Shown here one piece after another: positions 35,811-43,960 of a stretch of DNA of 64,000 nt (position 1 is its first letter; each line of letters begins with the position of its first letter). A program made the position numbers and the translations under genes. Below the pieces are notes generated by a model. It was not told the origin of the DNA and searched no databases. It worked only from the letters and a program-made list of their open reading frames with translations. This DNA is from Lentisphaeria bacterium (GTDB lineage: Bacteria; Verrucomicrobiota; Lentisphaeria; Victivallales; Victivallaceae): positions 1 to 64,000 of the forward strand of contig JALEMG010000010.1 of the NCBI GenBank assembly GCA_022768375.1. Reading direction: 5' to 3'.

Positions 35811-36546
35811 AATCGTTCTGCTGCTGCTCTGGAGTCTGTTGCTGATGCTGCCGGCGGCGCTGTCGCTTTGCTTCCTGCACTACTGGCCGCGGGTGCGGCG
35901 GGGGGCGGAATGGGCGCGCGTCTGGACCCGCGGCGCGGCTTGGATCACGGGAGTCAACGTGGTCCGGCACGGCGAACTGCCCGCCGCATCCGGGTGTCTG
36001 CTCGTTTCCAATCATCTGGGATACCTGGATGTGCTGGCGCACGGTTCGCTGTTCCCGATCCGGTTCGCACCGAAAGCGGAGATCCGGCACTGGTTCTTTT
36101 TCGGGCCGCTGGTCGCGCTGGGCATGCCGGTGTGGATCGACCGGAAATCGCCCCGCAAGGCGGAGCGGTACGCCGCGGAGTTTCGGGAGACGCTGGCCCA
36201 CGGCGTTCCGCTGCTGGTCTATCCCGAGGGGACCAGCAGTGACGGCAAACACGGTCTGTTGCCGTTCAAATCCACTCCGTTCGCGGCGCTGCCGGAAGAC
36301 GGCAGGATTTTGCCGATGGTGGGGTTTTACCGGGAAACTCCGGCGGATTCCGCCCCGGGAGCGTGGTTCGGGGACGTGCCGTTCCCGGCGCACGTCTGGG
36401 GGGTGCTGGGTCTGCGGGAGATTCGGATCGATGTGTTTGTCCTGCCGGAAATGCGGCCGCTGCCCGGCGAAGGACGCAAGGAGTTGGCACAGCGGGTGCG
36501 CACGGCCATGATGGAGGAGTATGATCGACATGAAGGACTGGTGTGA
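35776..36546 (+). CDS. Lysophospholipid acyltransferase (PlsC family)
   Basis: The 256-residue membrane protein starts with a hydrophobic helix (IAKIVLLLLWSLLLMLPAAL). It carries the acyltransferase HX4D motif NHLGYLD (H80, D85), FAPKAEIRHW, the PEGTSS block VYPEGTSSDGK and VPMVGFYRE-type strands (LPMVGFYRE). It transfers an acyl chain to a lysophospholipid or similar acceptor. TTTTGGAGAAAT precedes the ATG at 35776 inside the end of the previous gene. The downstream gene overlaps it by 26 bases. Confidence 0.88.
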   Translation: MELMLFLRRIAKIVLLLLWSLLLMLPAALSLCFLHYWPRVRRGAEWARVWTRGAAWITGVNVVRHGELPAASGCLLVSNHLGYLDVLAHGSLFPIRFAPKAEIRHWFFFGPLVALGMPVWIDRKSPRKAERYAAEFRETLAHGVPLLVYPEGTSSDGKHGLLPFKSTPFAALPEDGRILPMVGFYRETPADSAPGAWFGDVPFPAHVWGVLGLREIRIDVFVLPEMRPLPGEGRKELAQRVRTAMMEEYDRHEGLV

Positions 36547-37246
36547 AGCATGGTTGGCCGCGTTGACGCGGGCTTGGACGAAGCAGATGGATATTCCCCT
36601 GCCGGAACGCTGGAGCGCGGCCGGACGGCGCGGAGATGTCCGGGAAGCCGCTGCTTTTCCCGTGCTGGGCTGGCTGTGCGGCGCGGCGGCGGTGATTCCG
36701 GCGATTCTGACGGCGATGGTGTTCAACCGTTTTGCCGGGGCGTTCGTTTACGCGCTGACGGCCTGGATATTGCTCACCCTCCGGGATTCCGGGCGGAGCG
36801 ACGGTATGATCGCTGCGTTGAGCGCGGAATTCATGCCCGGAGAATCCCTGCCGTGGAACGTGATCGTGCCCGTGGCGCTGATGATCGGTCGGTTTGCCCT
36901 GCTGATGCTGATGTTTCAGAGCGGCAACGCCTGGCATCTGCCGCTCGTTTGCGCCGGAATTTTCACCATGGAGGCGCTGCTGACGCTGGACGGCGGCTTC
37001 GATCCGCCGCTGTTGAATGATTCGCGGGAAGCCCGGGCGCGGCTGGGGATCGCCGTCGCGGTGCTGACGTTGATCTCCTTTCTGCTCTGCAGGGTCCCGA
37101 CGGCGCTGGGAGCCGCGGCGTTCGCGGTGCTGTGGCTGAGTTTTCAGCGGCGCGGCGAACGGGACGGCATCACGCTCGCGCAGGTGAGTTTGGCCGGCGG
37201 CGTCGCCGGATGGGTCCTGTTGCTGGCGGGACTGCTGGCCCTTTGA
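36521..37246 (+). CDS. Multi-pass membrane protein, weak CobS-like features
   Basis: The 241-residue protein has six or so hydrophobic helices. The loop TLRDSGRSDGMIAALSAEF resembles the D-rich active-site loop of cobalamin-5'-phosphate synthase (CobS), which has GGLHLDGLAD-type sequence. Other CobS hallmarks are not clear and no cobalamin genes are present, so this is only a hint. The start is a near-overlap in plsC. The stop is immediately followed by the first repeat of the cluster at 37248. Confidence 0.4.
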   Translation: MIDMKDWCEAWLAALTRAWTKQMDIPLPERWSAAGRRGDVREAAAFPVLGWLCGAAAVIPAILTAMVFNRFAGAFVYALTAWILLTLRDSGRSDGMIAALSAEFMPGESLPWNVIVPVALMIGRFALLMLMFQSGNAWHLPLVCAGIFTMEALLTLDGGFDPPLLNDSREARARLGIAVAVLTLISFLLCRVPTALGAAAFAVLWLSFQRRGERDGITLAQVSLAGGVAGWVLLLAGLLAL

Positions 37247-37247
37247 C

Positions 37248-37492
37248 TTACTTCTTTTCTCGCGGGAAAAGAAGTAAGACAAGAAAAGGCGACTGCGTTA
37301 CTTTCTTTTGCCGACAAAAGAAAGTAACCAAAGAAAACGTGTGACTGCAAATGAGCCGGGGGACAACGGGGGCGGTCCATGATTTCGCGGCGGCACGTTT
37401 GCCGCTCTTTTCCCGCGGGAAAAGAAGTAAGACAAGAAAAGGCGATTGCGTTACTTTCTTTTGCCGATCAAAAGAAAGTAACCAAAGAAAAC
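37248..37492. repeat. Double-palindrome repeat cluster A (two copies)
   Basis: Copy 1 runs 37248-37338 and copy 2 about 37407-37492. Each copy has a first hairpin (arms TTACTTCTTTTC and GAAAAGAAGTAA in copy 1), a conserved spacer AGACAAGAAAAGGCGA, and a second hairpin with arms GTTACTTTCTTTTG and CAAAAGAAAGTAAC (37297-37328). A tail CCAAAGAAAAC follows. In copy 2 the loops are slightly altered and the left arm is shortened. The two hairpins are related to each other. Small open frames inside encode a recurrent KKVTKEN-like string and are not taken as genes. No transposase is near. The 373-base interval 37247-37619 holds only this cluster and a promoter. Confidence 0.85.
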
Positions 37493-37547
37493 CTGGGACG
37501 GCTGACCGCTTCGGCGGGAAAATCGGACAATGTTTCGCACGGACCCT

Positions 37548-37576
37548 TTGAAAAATCCGCTTCGGCAAAGTATATT
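37548..37576 (+). promoter_or_regulatory. Predicted promoter of the DUF1015 gene
   Basis: TTGAAA (37548-37553) and TATATT (37571-37576) are 17 bp apart, upstream of the ATG at 37620. Confidence 0.55.
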
Positions 37577-37619
37577 AACCGAAATCACAGCACCAAATCA
37601 AAAATCAGAGGTTCAGACA

Positions 37620-38852
37620 ATGGCGACGTTACTGCCTTTTCACGGCCTGCTGCCGACCCCCGAACGGGCGGCGGAGGTCTCCGCGGTCCCCTATGATGTG
37701 GTCAACAGCGCCGAGGCGGCGGAATTGGCCGCGGGCAAGCCTTATTCCTTTCTCCATGTCTCCCGCCCGGAGATCGATCTGGAGCCGGGTATCGACCTGC
37801 ACGACGACCGCGTCTACGCTCAGGCCAAAGCCGCCTTTGACCGGATCTGCGCCGAGGCGCCCCTGACCGAGGACCCCGGCAAACACCTCTACGTCTACCG
37901 GCTCATCATGAAAGGCCGCAGTCAGACCGGCGTCATCGGCGCCGCCAGCGCCGCCGAGTACAACGCCGGGATCATCAAGAAGCACGAGAAGACCCGGCAG
38001 GACAAGGAGGACGACCGCACCCGGCATGTGATGACCCTGCGTTCCCACACCGGCCCGGCGTTTTTTACCTACCGCGCCGTTCCCCGCATCAACGAACTGG
38101 TCCGGGCCGAATGCGGCAAGCCGGCGCTGTTTGATTTCACTTCGCCCGACGGCATTCGGCACACGGTCTGGCGGATGGACGAGGCGGCCAGTCGGCGCCT
38201 CGCGGAGTATTTTGCTTCCGACGTGCCGGTCTTTTACATCGCCGATGGCCACCACCGCAGCGCGGCGGCGGCCCGGACCGCCGCGGAATGCGCTCCCCAC
38301 AATCCCCGTCACAACGGGACGGAGGAGTACAACTTCTTTCTCACGGTGGCCTTCCCCGACAGCGAACTTGCCATCATGCCCTACAATCGGGCGGTGAAAA
38401 CCCTCAACGGTCTGGATGAAGCGGGGGTTCTCGCCGCGCTGGACCGGGAATTCACCGTCAGCGCCTGCGCCGACGGCGAAGTCGCCCGGCCCGGAGAATT
38501 CAAGTTCTATTTGAACGGTCAATGGCGTCTGGCGGTGCCGAAGTTCGATATCGCCCGATTCGACGAGATCGGCCGACTGGACGCCAGTTGGCTGCAGGAC
38601 CGGGTCCTCGCCCCGATCCTCGGCATCGCCGACCCCCGGACCAGCACCGGGATAGACTTCATCGGCGGCATCCGGGGTACGAAGGAACTGGTGCGTCTGG
38701 TGGATTCCGGCAGTCACGCGATCGCGTTTTCGCTCCACGCCGTAACGCTGGAACAACTGATGGCCATTGCCGACGCCGGCAAGATCATGCCGCCGAAATC
38801 CACCTGGTTCGAGCCGAAATTGCGGGACGGACTGGTCTCCCACAACTTCTGA
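37620..38852 (+). CDS. DUF1015 domain protein
   Basis: The 410-residue protein matches DUF1015: ATLLPFHGLLPTPERAAEVSA, VPYDVVNSAEAAELA, YSFLHVSRPEIDL, GIIKKHEKTRQDKEDDRTRH, FYIADGHHRSAAAARTAAE and MPYNRAVKTLNGLDEAG. The family is widespread but has no agreed reaction. AGAGG eight bases before the ATG supports the start; an upstream in-frame ATG at 37530 precedes the promoter and is rejected. It is a single-gene unit before rpmA. Confidence 0.85.
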   Translation: MATLLPFHGLLPTPERAAEVSAVPYDVVNSAEAAELAAGKPYSFLHVSRPEIDLEPGIDLHDDRVYAQAKAAFDRICAEAPLTEDPGKHLYVYRLIMKGRSQTGVIGAASAAEYNAGIIKKHEKTRQDKEDDRTRHVMTLRSHTGPAFFTYRAVPRINELVRAECGKPALFDFTSPDGIRHTVWRMDEAASRRLAEYFASDVPVFYIADGHHRSAAAARTAAECAPHNPRHNGTEEYNFFLTVAFPDSELAIMPYNRAVKTLNGLDEAGVLAALDREFTVSACADGEVARPGEFKFYLNGQWRLAVPKFDIARFDEIGRLDASWLQDRVLAPILGIADPRTSTGIDFIGGIRGTKELVRLVDSGSHAIAFSLHAVTLEQLMAIADAGKIMPPKSTWFEPKLRDGLVSHNF

Positions 38853-38899
38853 ATTTGGGCCGCGGATCGGAAAAGTTCGTCAAAAATGCCGTCGATTGC

Positions 38900-38927
38900 T
38901 TGCATTTTCGTAAATCGGGTGTATTTT
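38900..38927 (+). promoter_or_regulatory. Predicted promoter of rpmA
   Basis: TTGCAT (38900-38905) and TATTTT (38922-38927) are 16 bp apart, with an approximately 45-nt leader before the ATG at 38979. Confidence 0.5.
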
Positions 38928-38978
38928 AACTGAATGTCGTATGTGATGTTGCAGAATTTTGAATAAGGAGATCGTATC

Positions 38979-39227
38979 ATGGCACATAAAAAAGGACAGT
39001 CCAGCAGCCGCAACGGCCGCGACAGTCAGCCGAAGTTTCTCGGCGTCAAAGCGTACAGCAGTGAATTCGTTACCGCCGGGTCCATCATCGTCCGGCAGCG
39101 CGGCACCCGGTTCCGTCCCGGCAATAACGTCGGCTGCGGACGGGATTTCACTCTCTTTGCCCTGTGCGACGGGACTGTCGAATTCGTCAGTTCCCAGCGC
39201 AAGGTCAATGTGATCCCCGCGCAGTAA
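38979..39227 (+). CDS. rpmA: 50S ribosomal protein L27
   Basis: The 82-residue protein has the classic L27 opening [19 protein letters not shown] and [24 protein letters not shown]27's N-terminal tail reaches the peptidyl-transferase centre. The tail here starts directly at MAHKKG, without the cleaved extension seen in Firmicutes. AAGGAGATCGTATC provides the ribosome binding site. A terminator and obgE follow, the usual neighbour; rplU is not adjacent. Confidence 0.97.
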   Translation: MAHKKGQSSSRNGRDSQPKFLGVKAYSSEFVTAGSIIVRQRGTRFRPGNNVGCGRDFTLFALCDGTVEFVSSQRKVNVIPAQ

Positions 39228-39277
39228 GGTCGGGCGGCGCCCGCGGGCGCGCTCGCGTTTTACGGCAGCAGTTCGAG

Positions 39278-39315
39278 ATTCCCGGTACGCAGTGATGAGT
39301 TCCGGGAATTTTTTT
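39278..39315 (+). terminator. Intrinsic terminator between rpmA and obgE
   Basis: A perfect 8-bp stem ATTCCCGG (39278-39285) and CCGGGAAT (39302-39309) is followed by a run of T residues (39308-39315). It stands 14 bases before the obgE start, so it may act as an attenuator for obgE. Confidence 0.75.
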
Positions 39316-39329
39316 GCGGAGGTGCAGTC

Positions 39330-40334
39330 ATGTTTGTGGATAAAACCGAGATCGTGGTCAAAAGCGGCGACGGCGGCGGCGGATGCTGCAGTTTCCGCCG
39401 GGAAAAATATGTTCCGAAAGGCGGGCCGGACGGCGGCGACGGCGGGAACGGCGGTGACGTGATTCTGGAAAGCACCACCGGCGAACAGAACCTCAACAGT
39501 CTGATCTATCGCCGCCGCTACGTCGCGGCAAGCGGTCCGGCGGGGCAGGGCGCGGATAAGCACGGTCGCAACGCCGATCCCGTGGTGGTCAAAGTGCCGG
39601 TCGGCACTGTGGTCCGCGATGCCGCAACCGGAGAGGTCCTCGCGGATCTGGATGTTCCGGGCGCCCGGGTGATCGTCGCCCGCGGCGGTCGGGGCGGCCG
39701 GGGCAATGCCCGCTTCGCCACCAGCACCAACCGCGCCCCGCGGTACAAGGAACCCGGGACCCCCGGCGAAGAAAAAACTCTGGAACTGGAACTGAAACTG
39801 ATCGCGGACGCCGGACTTGTCGGTTATCCCAACGCCGGGAAATCCACGCTGCTGACCCGTATTTCCGGCGCCCGCCCCAAAGTCGCGGCTTATCCTTTCA
39901 CCACTTTGCATCCGGTGGTCGGCGTGGTTGAATACCCCGACTACCATCGGCTGACCGTGGCGGATATTCCCGGATTGATCGACGGCGCCCATGCCAATGT
40001 CGGTCTCGGGCACGAGTTCCTCCGCCATATCGAAAGAACCAAAGTCCTGATCTACGTTCTGGATATGGCGGGTGTGGACGGCCGCACCCCGTGGGAGGAT
40101 TTCGCCGGTCTGCAAAAGGAACTCGAACTTTACAAGCCCGGCCTCTCCTCCCGCCCCGCTCTCATCGCGGCCAATAAGATGGACCTGTCCGCCGCCGCCG
40201 AAAATCTGCGCAAATTCAAAGCCGAACTCGGCGCCGCCGCTCCTCCCATCCACGAAATCTCCGCCGACACCGGTGACCTCGGCTCCCTCCCCACCTCCCT
40301 CCGTTTACTTCTTTTCTCGCAGGAAAAGAAGTAA
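39330..40334 (+). CDS. obgE: GTPase ObgE (CgtA), C-terminus encoded by a repeat
   Basis: The 334-residue protein has the glycine-rich Obg fold (KSGDGGGGCCSFRREKYVPK and GGPDGGDGGNGGDV). Its G domain carries P-loop GYPNAGKST (residues 165-173), DIPGLIDGA and NKMD. ObgE acts in ribosome maturation and stress response. The last nine residues (LLLFSQEKK) and the stop come from the first hairpin of the repeat cluster at 40305. The ordinary C-terminal extension therefore seems to have been replaced or truncated by the repeat. GGAGGTGCAGTC precedes the ATG. Confidence 0.95.
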   Translation: MFVDKTEIVVKSGDGGGGCCSFRREKYVPKGGPDGGDGGNGGDVILESTTGEQNLNSLIYRRRYVAASGPAGQGADKHGRNADPVVVKVPVGTVVRDAATGEVLADLDVPGARVIVARGGRGGRGNARFATSTNRAPRYKEPGTPGEEKTLELELKLIADAGLVGYPNAGKSTLLTRISGARPKVAAYPFTTLHPVVGVVEYPDYHRLTVADIPGLIDGAHANVGLGHEFLRHIERTKVLIYVLDMAGVDGRTPWEDFAGLQKELELYKPGLSSRPALIAANKMDLSAAAENLRKFKAELGAAAPPIHEISADTGDLGSLPTSLRLLLFSQEKK

Positions 40335-40698
40335 AACAAGAAAAGGCGACCGCGTTACTTTCTTTTGGCCGCAAAAGAAAGTAACCAAAGAAAACGGTAT
40401 GACCGCCACCGGACCGGCGACAACGGAGCCGGGCCTCAGTTTCGCGGCGGCACGTTGCCGCTCTTTTCTCGCAGGAAAAGAAGTGAAACAAGAAAAGGCG
40501 ACTGCGTTACTTTCTTTTGGCCGCAAAAGAAAGTAACCAAAGAAAACGTATGACCGCCACCGGACCGGCGACAACGGAGCCGGGCCTCAGTTTCGCGGCG
40601 GCACGTTGCCGTTCTTTTCTCGCAGGAAAAGAAGTGAAACAAGAAAAGGCGACCGCGTTACTTTCTTTTGCGGTCAAAAGAAAGTAACCAAAGAAAAC
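40305..40698. repeat. Double-palindrome repeat cluster B (three copies)
   Basis: Three copies sit in a direct array with a period of 151-152 bp. The second hairpins lie at 40354-40385, 40506-40537 and 40657-40688. The first hairpin is complete in copy 1 (40305-40334) and shortened to CTTTTC/GAAAAG in copies 2 and 3. The spacer between copies, ATGACCGCCACCGGACCGGC with its continuation to CGGCACGTTGCCG, is itself repeated. Together the copies form a tandem array related to cluster A at 37248. Confidence 0.88.
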
Positions 40699-41063
40699 TC
40701 TGCCCCGCAGTTGGAACTGCAGGGCGTTGCTCTGCGGACTGCGGGAAAAGATGGCAACCGCCTCGCATCTGTTTGCGAACCAAGCGTTGGCGGGCCGCCG
40801 CGCGACCAACGGGAGCGCGAGACGCGCGGAGGCGGAGCCGACGCGCAGGGGGGGCCGGGGGTGTTCTCCCCCGGAGCGGCAAGTGCGGTCAAAGCGTGAA
40901 AACTCTTTTCCGCAGAAAAGCGGGAAAAGTTTTCACAGATTTGGCCGCGGAGTTGTCCGGAGCCGACATCCGCAGATCGCCGAAAGAGACCTCGGGGTGC
41001 AGGGCCTTAAGCCCTGCCGGGGGCGAGGGTGTCGGGGGAGGGGCGAGCAGCCCCGCCCCTGAC
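40699..41063. other. Non-coding stretch with a large hairpin
   Basis: No gene is convincing here; the open frames are GC-shadow frames. A near-perfect inverted repeat (40896-40936) reads GTGAAAACTCTTTTCC...GGGAAAAGTTTTCAC with one bulged C. A G/C-rich palindrome GGGGCGAGCAGCCCC near 41038-41052 follows. The base composition and hairpins suggest a further repeat element or a structured RNA, but I cannot name one. Confidence 0.45.
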
Positions 41064-41086
41064 AAAAAGACGCCTCGCTTTGCGTC
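41064..41086 (-). terminator. Possible terminator of the GH109-like operon
   Basis: On the minus strand GACGC (complement of 41082-41086), an 8-nt loop and GCGTC (complement of 41069-41073) are followed by TTTTT. It lies about 27 bases after the SGNH stop at 41113. The 5-bp stem is short. Confidence 0.45.
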
Positions 41087-41112
41087 CCTCCGCTTCCGCT
41101 TCTTACTGCTTT

Positions 41113-41823
41113 TTACCGCATCAGTTTGCGCAATTCCGCCAGAATGGTATCCGCGACGATCCGGTTGCCCGCGGCGTTGGGGTGGTTGCTGTCGCTCCAC
41201 AAATCCCGGCGGCCTTTGGGGAGGATGCCGCGCTGCATATTCGGGACGTAGCCGCAGTGGTATTTTTCGACCAATTGTTTTTCGATCGCGGCGATGCCGC
41301 GGGCGTACTGTTCCAGCGGCAGTCCGGCGCGGTTCAGGTCGGACCTCTCGTCGGACGGGGAATATTCCTCGCCGAAACAACTGATGAGCAGGATTTGCGC
41401 TCCCGTTGCGCCGCATCGGGCGACGATGGTCTCGTAATCGCGTTTCAACTCGGTCAGTGTGCGTTTGCGCTGCCAGTAGTCATTGGCTCCCAGGCCGATG
41501 ATCACGTATCGGGGGCGCCATTTCAGCACATCGGTGTCCAGTCTGGCGAGGCCGCCGCCGATGGTGTCGCCGCCCTTGCCGCTGTTGATGATCCGGTATT
41601 CCGGCAGGGATTGCCGGAGCATGTCGGAATATCGGCCGCCTTCGCCGCCGCAGGAGGTGAGGCTGTCTCCGAAGCAGACGATCCGGGGCGGTTCTCCCGC
41701 GTCGGCGACACCCAGCATGAGCGCGGCGGCGGCGATGCCGAGGTGTTTTCTCAGGCATCGCCGAACCGATGTTTTCATCGGCTTTGCATCCGAAACGCGG
41801 CGGCTGTCGGCGTTCTCCGGCAT
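41113..41823 (-). CDS. Secreted SGNH/GDSL hydrolase
   Basis: The 236-residue protein has a signal-peptide-like N-terminus (KTSVRRCLRKHLGIAAAALMLGVADA) and the SGNH blocks CFGDSLTSCGG (Ser54), NSGKGGDT, GLGANDYW and DSNHPN. Secreted SGNH enzymes of this type are carbohydrate esterases or lysophospholipases. The ATG at 41823 shares a base with the stop of the GH109-like gene (TGATG), and GAGG stands 7 nt upstream; an ATG 15 codons further in would begin the signal peptide more tightly. Confidence 0.82.
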   Translation of the reverse strand: MPENADSRRVSDAKPMKTSVRRCLRKHLGIAAAALMLGVADAGEPPRIVCFGDSLTSCGGEGGRYSDMLRQSLPEYRIINSGKGGDTIGGGLARLDTDVLKWRPRYVIIGLGANDYWQRKRTLTELKRDYETIVARCGATGAQILLISCFGEEYSPSDERSDLNRAGLPLEQYARGIAAIEKQLVEKYHCGYVPNMQRGILPKGRRDLWSDSNHPNAAGNRIVADTILAELRKLMR

Positions 41824-43070
41824 CACTCGACCTCGTCCAGCGACCATTTGCCTTTGGCGCCCCATCCCTCGTAGATCCACTTGCCGTCGGTGAAGTCCGG
41901 GAATGCCACCGGCATGCCGCCCATGGCGATGGATTGTTCGCTGAGGCAGGTAATGCTCATCCACGCCGCGCAGTCGTAGACGTCGATCGGCGGAGCGGTG
42001 CGCGTCCGCACCGCGTCGAAAAACGCCTGCAGAATCAATCCGTCCATACCGCCGTGTCCGCCGATAAGTTGTTCGCGGTACGTCTGCCAGATGGGGTGGT
42101 CGTACTTTTCGTAAACCTCCTCCACCGGAGTCCAGTCATGGACGGTGTAGGGATTACCCGCCACGTCGATCTCCTCCCGGGTGGTGCTGATGCCTTCGAT
42201 GAAAACGGATTTCGTGTCCTCCAGAAACAGTCCTTTCGTTCCCTGGACCCGAAAATCCCGGCTGTACGGACGGGGCAGGGACACGCTGTGGGTCATCGTA
42301 ACGGTCTCGCCGTTGGCGCACTTGATGACGGTGGTGACCACATCGCCCTCGGCGTAGAATACCTTGCCGCGGCCGGAACGTTCCGCTTCTTTCATGAATC
42401 CGCGGGCTTTGCTGGCCATGGAGGTCAGGGTCATGAATCGGTTGCCCCGGTTGATGCGGAGAATTTTGGCCACCGGCCCGATGCCGTGGGTGGGATAGAG
42501 TTCGCCGCAGCGTTTGAAATTATGTTCCTCCCGCTCCTGGCGATTGCCGTCCTTGCGGGCCATTTCCGACAGGTCGTGCTCGTAGCCGCAAGTGCAATGG
42601 ATCAATTCTCCGAACAACCCTTTGCGGGCGAGGTTGAGGCAAAGCAGTTCGTTGCGGCCGTAGCAGCAGTTTTCCAGCATCATGCAGGAGACCCCGGTGG
42701 ACTCGGCGGCCCGGACCAGATGCCACAACTCGTCCAGCGACGAGGCGCCGCCGACTTCGATCCCGGCGTATTTGCCGTGCTGCATGGCTTCCTCGGCGAT
42801 GCGCAGATGACTGTTCCACGAGGTCGGAATCAGGACCGCGTCGACCTTGTCCGAAGCGATCAGCGCCCGGTAATCGGTGAATGCTTCCGGCCGCGGGTAG
42901 TCATGCGCTTTCATGATCTCCTGAATCCGGGCGATCCGTTCCGGCTTGACGTCGCAGATCGCGGTGACTTGGGCCTCGCCGCGGTCGAAGCAGAACAGCG
43001 TTGCCAGCAGGGTTTCCGCCCGGGCGCCCAGGCCGATGATTCCGACATTGACAGTTTTTTGTTTCATCAT
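41823..43070 (-). CDS. Gfo/Idh/MocA-family protein, GH109-like
   Basis: The 415-residue protein has the NAD-binding loop VGIIGLGARAETLLA and a C-terminal half with YPTHGIGPVAKIL, EKYDHPIWQTYREQLIGGHGGMDGLILQAFF and AMGGMPVAFPDFTDGKWI. These match GH109 enzymes, which use NAD+ to cleave alpha-N-acetylgalactosamine and similar sugars. No signal peptide is seen, so a cytoplasmic substrate such as an imported disaccharide is possible. GAGGAG precedes the ATG at 43070; an upstream ATG at 43109 overlaps trmO. It is co-transcribed with the secreted SGNH hydrolase. Confidence 0.8.
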   Translation of the reverse strand: MMKQKTVNVGIIGLGARAETLLATLFCFDRGEAQVTAICDVKPERIARIQEIMKAHDYPRPEAFTDYRALIASDKVDAVLIPTSWNSHLRIAEEAMQHGKYAGIEVGGASSLDELWHLVRAAESTGVSCMMLENCCYGRNELLCLNLARKGLFGELIHCTCGYEHDLSEMARKDGNRQEREEHNFKRCGELYPTHGIGPVAKILRINRGNRFMTLTSMASKARGFMKEAERSGRGKVFYAEGDVVTTVIKCANGETVTMTHSVSLPRPYSRDFRVQGTKGLFLEDTKSVFIEGISTTREEIDVAGNPYTVHDWTPVEEVYEKYDHPIWQTYREQLIGGHGGMDGLILQAFFDAVRTRTAPPIDVYDCAAWMSITCLSEQSIAMGGMPVAFPDFTDGKWIYEGWGAKGKWSLDEVE

Positions 43071-43101
43071 GATCTCCTCGTTTGTATTGAAGGTTGGAAT
43101 T

Positions 43102-43905
43102 TCACTCATTGCAATCCGACCAGTTTGCGGCGAGAAACCGCCGGTGCAGTTCCTTGTCCTGATACGGGTCGGCCGCGCCGGGGACCAGTTCCGGCGCCGG
43201 GTAGTTGGACCGGACCTCCCGCAACCGGACCTGCCGGTTCTCCGGGGCGCAACGGAATACGACCCGCCACGTCCGACAGCCGATGGTCCATTGCCCGTCC
43301 GGCTCCGGCGTCAGCCGTTTCCGGGCCGGGTCCAGCGGCGACCGGCTCAACTGCACTCGGCAGAAATTCTCCAAATCCAGATCCGACCGCGTCCGGATGA
43401 ATTCCGCCTGTTTTCGGAACCGCGCCGCCGCCGTGACTTCCCACGGTTCGCCGTCCGGCGTCTTCCGCCATCCGACGGCGGCGAAGGGGAACGCGTCCGC
43501 TTCGGGAATATACGGCTTGAGGTCCAGCACCGGGGTGCCATCCAGCATGTCGATGCCGCGCACATGCAGTTTCCGCCGCTCCACCCGGACCAACTGCACA
43601 CAACTTAATCCGATGGGATTGGGACGGTACGGCGACCGGGTGGCGTACACACTGCGGCAGATGCCGTGTTCCGGAATCGGCGGCCGGACTTTCGGTTTCC
43701 ATGGCCGGTCCGCATTCAAATGGAAACAGAAAATCACCCAGATCCGATCGAATCCGGCCAAATCCGCTACCGCGTCTCCGCCGTACTCCGGCAGCAACTC
43801 GATCACGCCGTCCCCGCCGCCGAAGACTCCCTGCCGCGGGGATTCAAACCGGTAGTGACGGGAGGAACGCACCACTGCGATGGGACGAAAGGAAATGGGA
43901 TCCAT
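43102..43905 (-). CDS. trmO: tRNA (adenine37-N6)-methyltransferase TrmO
   Basis: The 267-residue protein matches the TrmO/YaeB family. It begins FRPIAVVRSSRHYRFESPRQ and contains FDRIWVIFCFHLN, RSVYATRSPYRPNPIGLS, LHVRGIDMLDGTPVLDLKPYIPEAD and a C-terminal Vir-like domain. It methylates N6 of t6A37 in threonine tRNAs. It overlaps no neighbour but starts 17 bases after the terminator of the pilus operon, on the same strand. Confidence 0.9.
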   Translation of the reverse strand: MDPISFRPIAVVRSSRHYRFESPRQGVFGGGDGVIELLPEYGGDAVADLAGFDRIWVIFCFHLNADRPWKPKVRPPIPEHGICRSVYATRSPYRPNPIGLSCVQLVRVERRKLHVRGIDMLDGTPVLDLKPYIPEADAFPFAAVGWRKTPDGEPWEVTAAARFRKQAEFIRTRSDLDLENFCRVQLSRSPLDPARKRLTPEPDGQWTIGCRTWRVVFRCAPENRQVRLREVRSNYPAPELVPGAADPYQDKELHRRFLAANWSDCNE

Positions 43906-43921
43906 ATTTCCGCCGATAAGG

Positions 43922-43945
43922 AAAACCCCGGTCTGTCAACCGGGG
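43922..43945 (-). terminator. Intrinsic terminator of the pilus-like operon
   Basis: On the minus strand CCCCGGT (complement of 43939-43945), loop TGACAG and ACCGGGG (complement of 43926-43932) are followed by TTTT (complement of 43922-43925). It lies 16 bases after the second secretin's stop. Confidence 0.75.
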
Positions 43946-43960
43946 CCGAACGCTTCCGAG

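Noticed and set aside
36521-37246. CobS cobalamin synthase
   Set aside because: Only one loop is reminiscent; the GGLHLDGLAD-type motif is not present and no cobalamin genes adjoin, so it is kept as an unnamed membrane protein.
37248-37492. Short proteins with KKVTKEN-like sequence
   Set aside because: The frames lie entirely inside the repeats, in several frames, and vary only with the repeat; no ribosome binding sites.
37248-40698. CRISPR array
   Set aside because: The repeats are about 90 bp double palindromes with no unique short spacers and no cas genes; in cluster B even the intervals are repeated.
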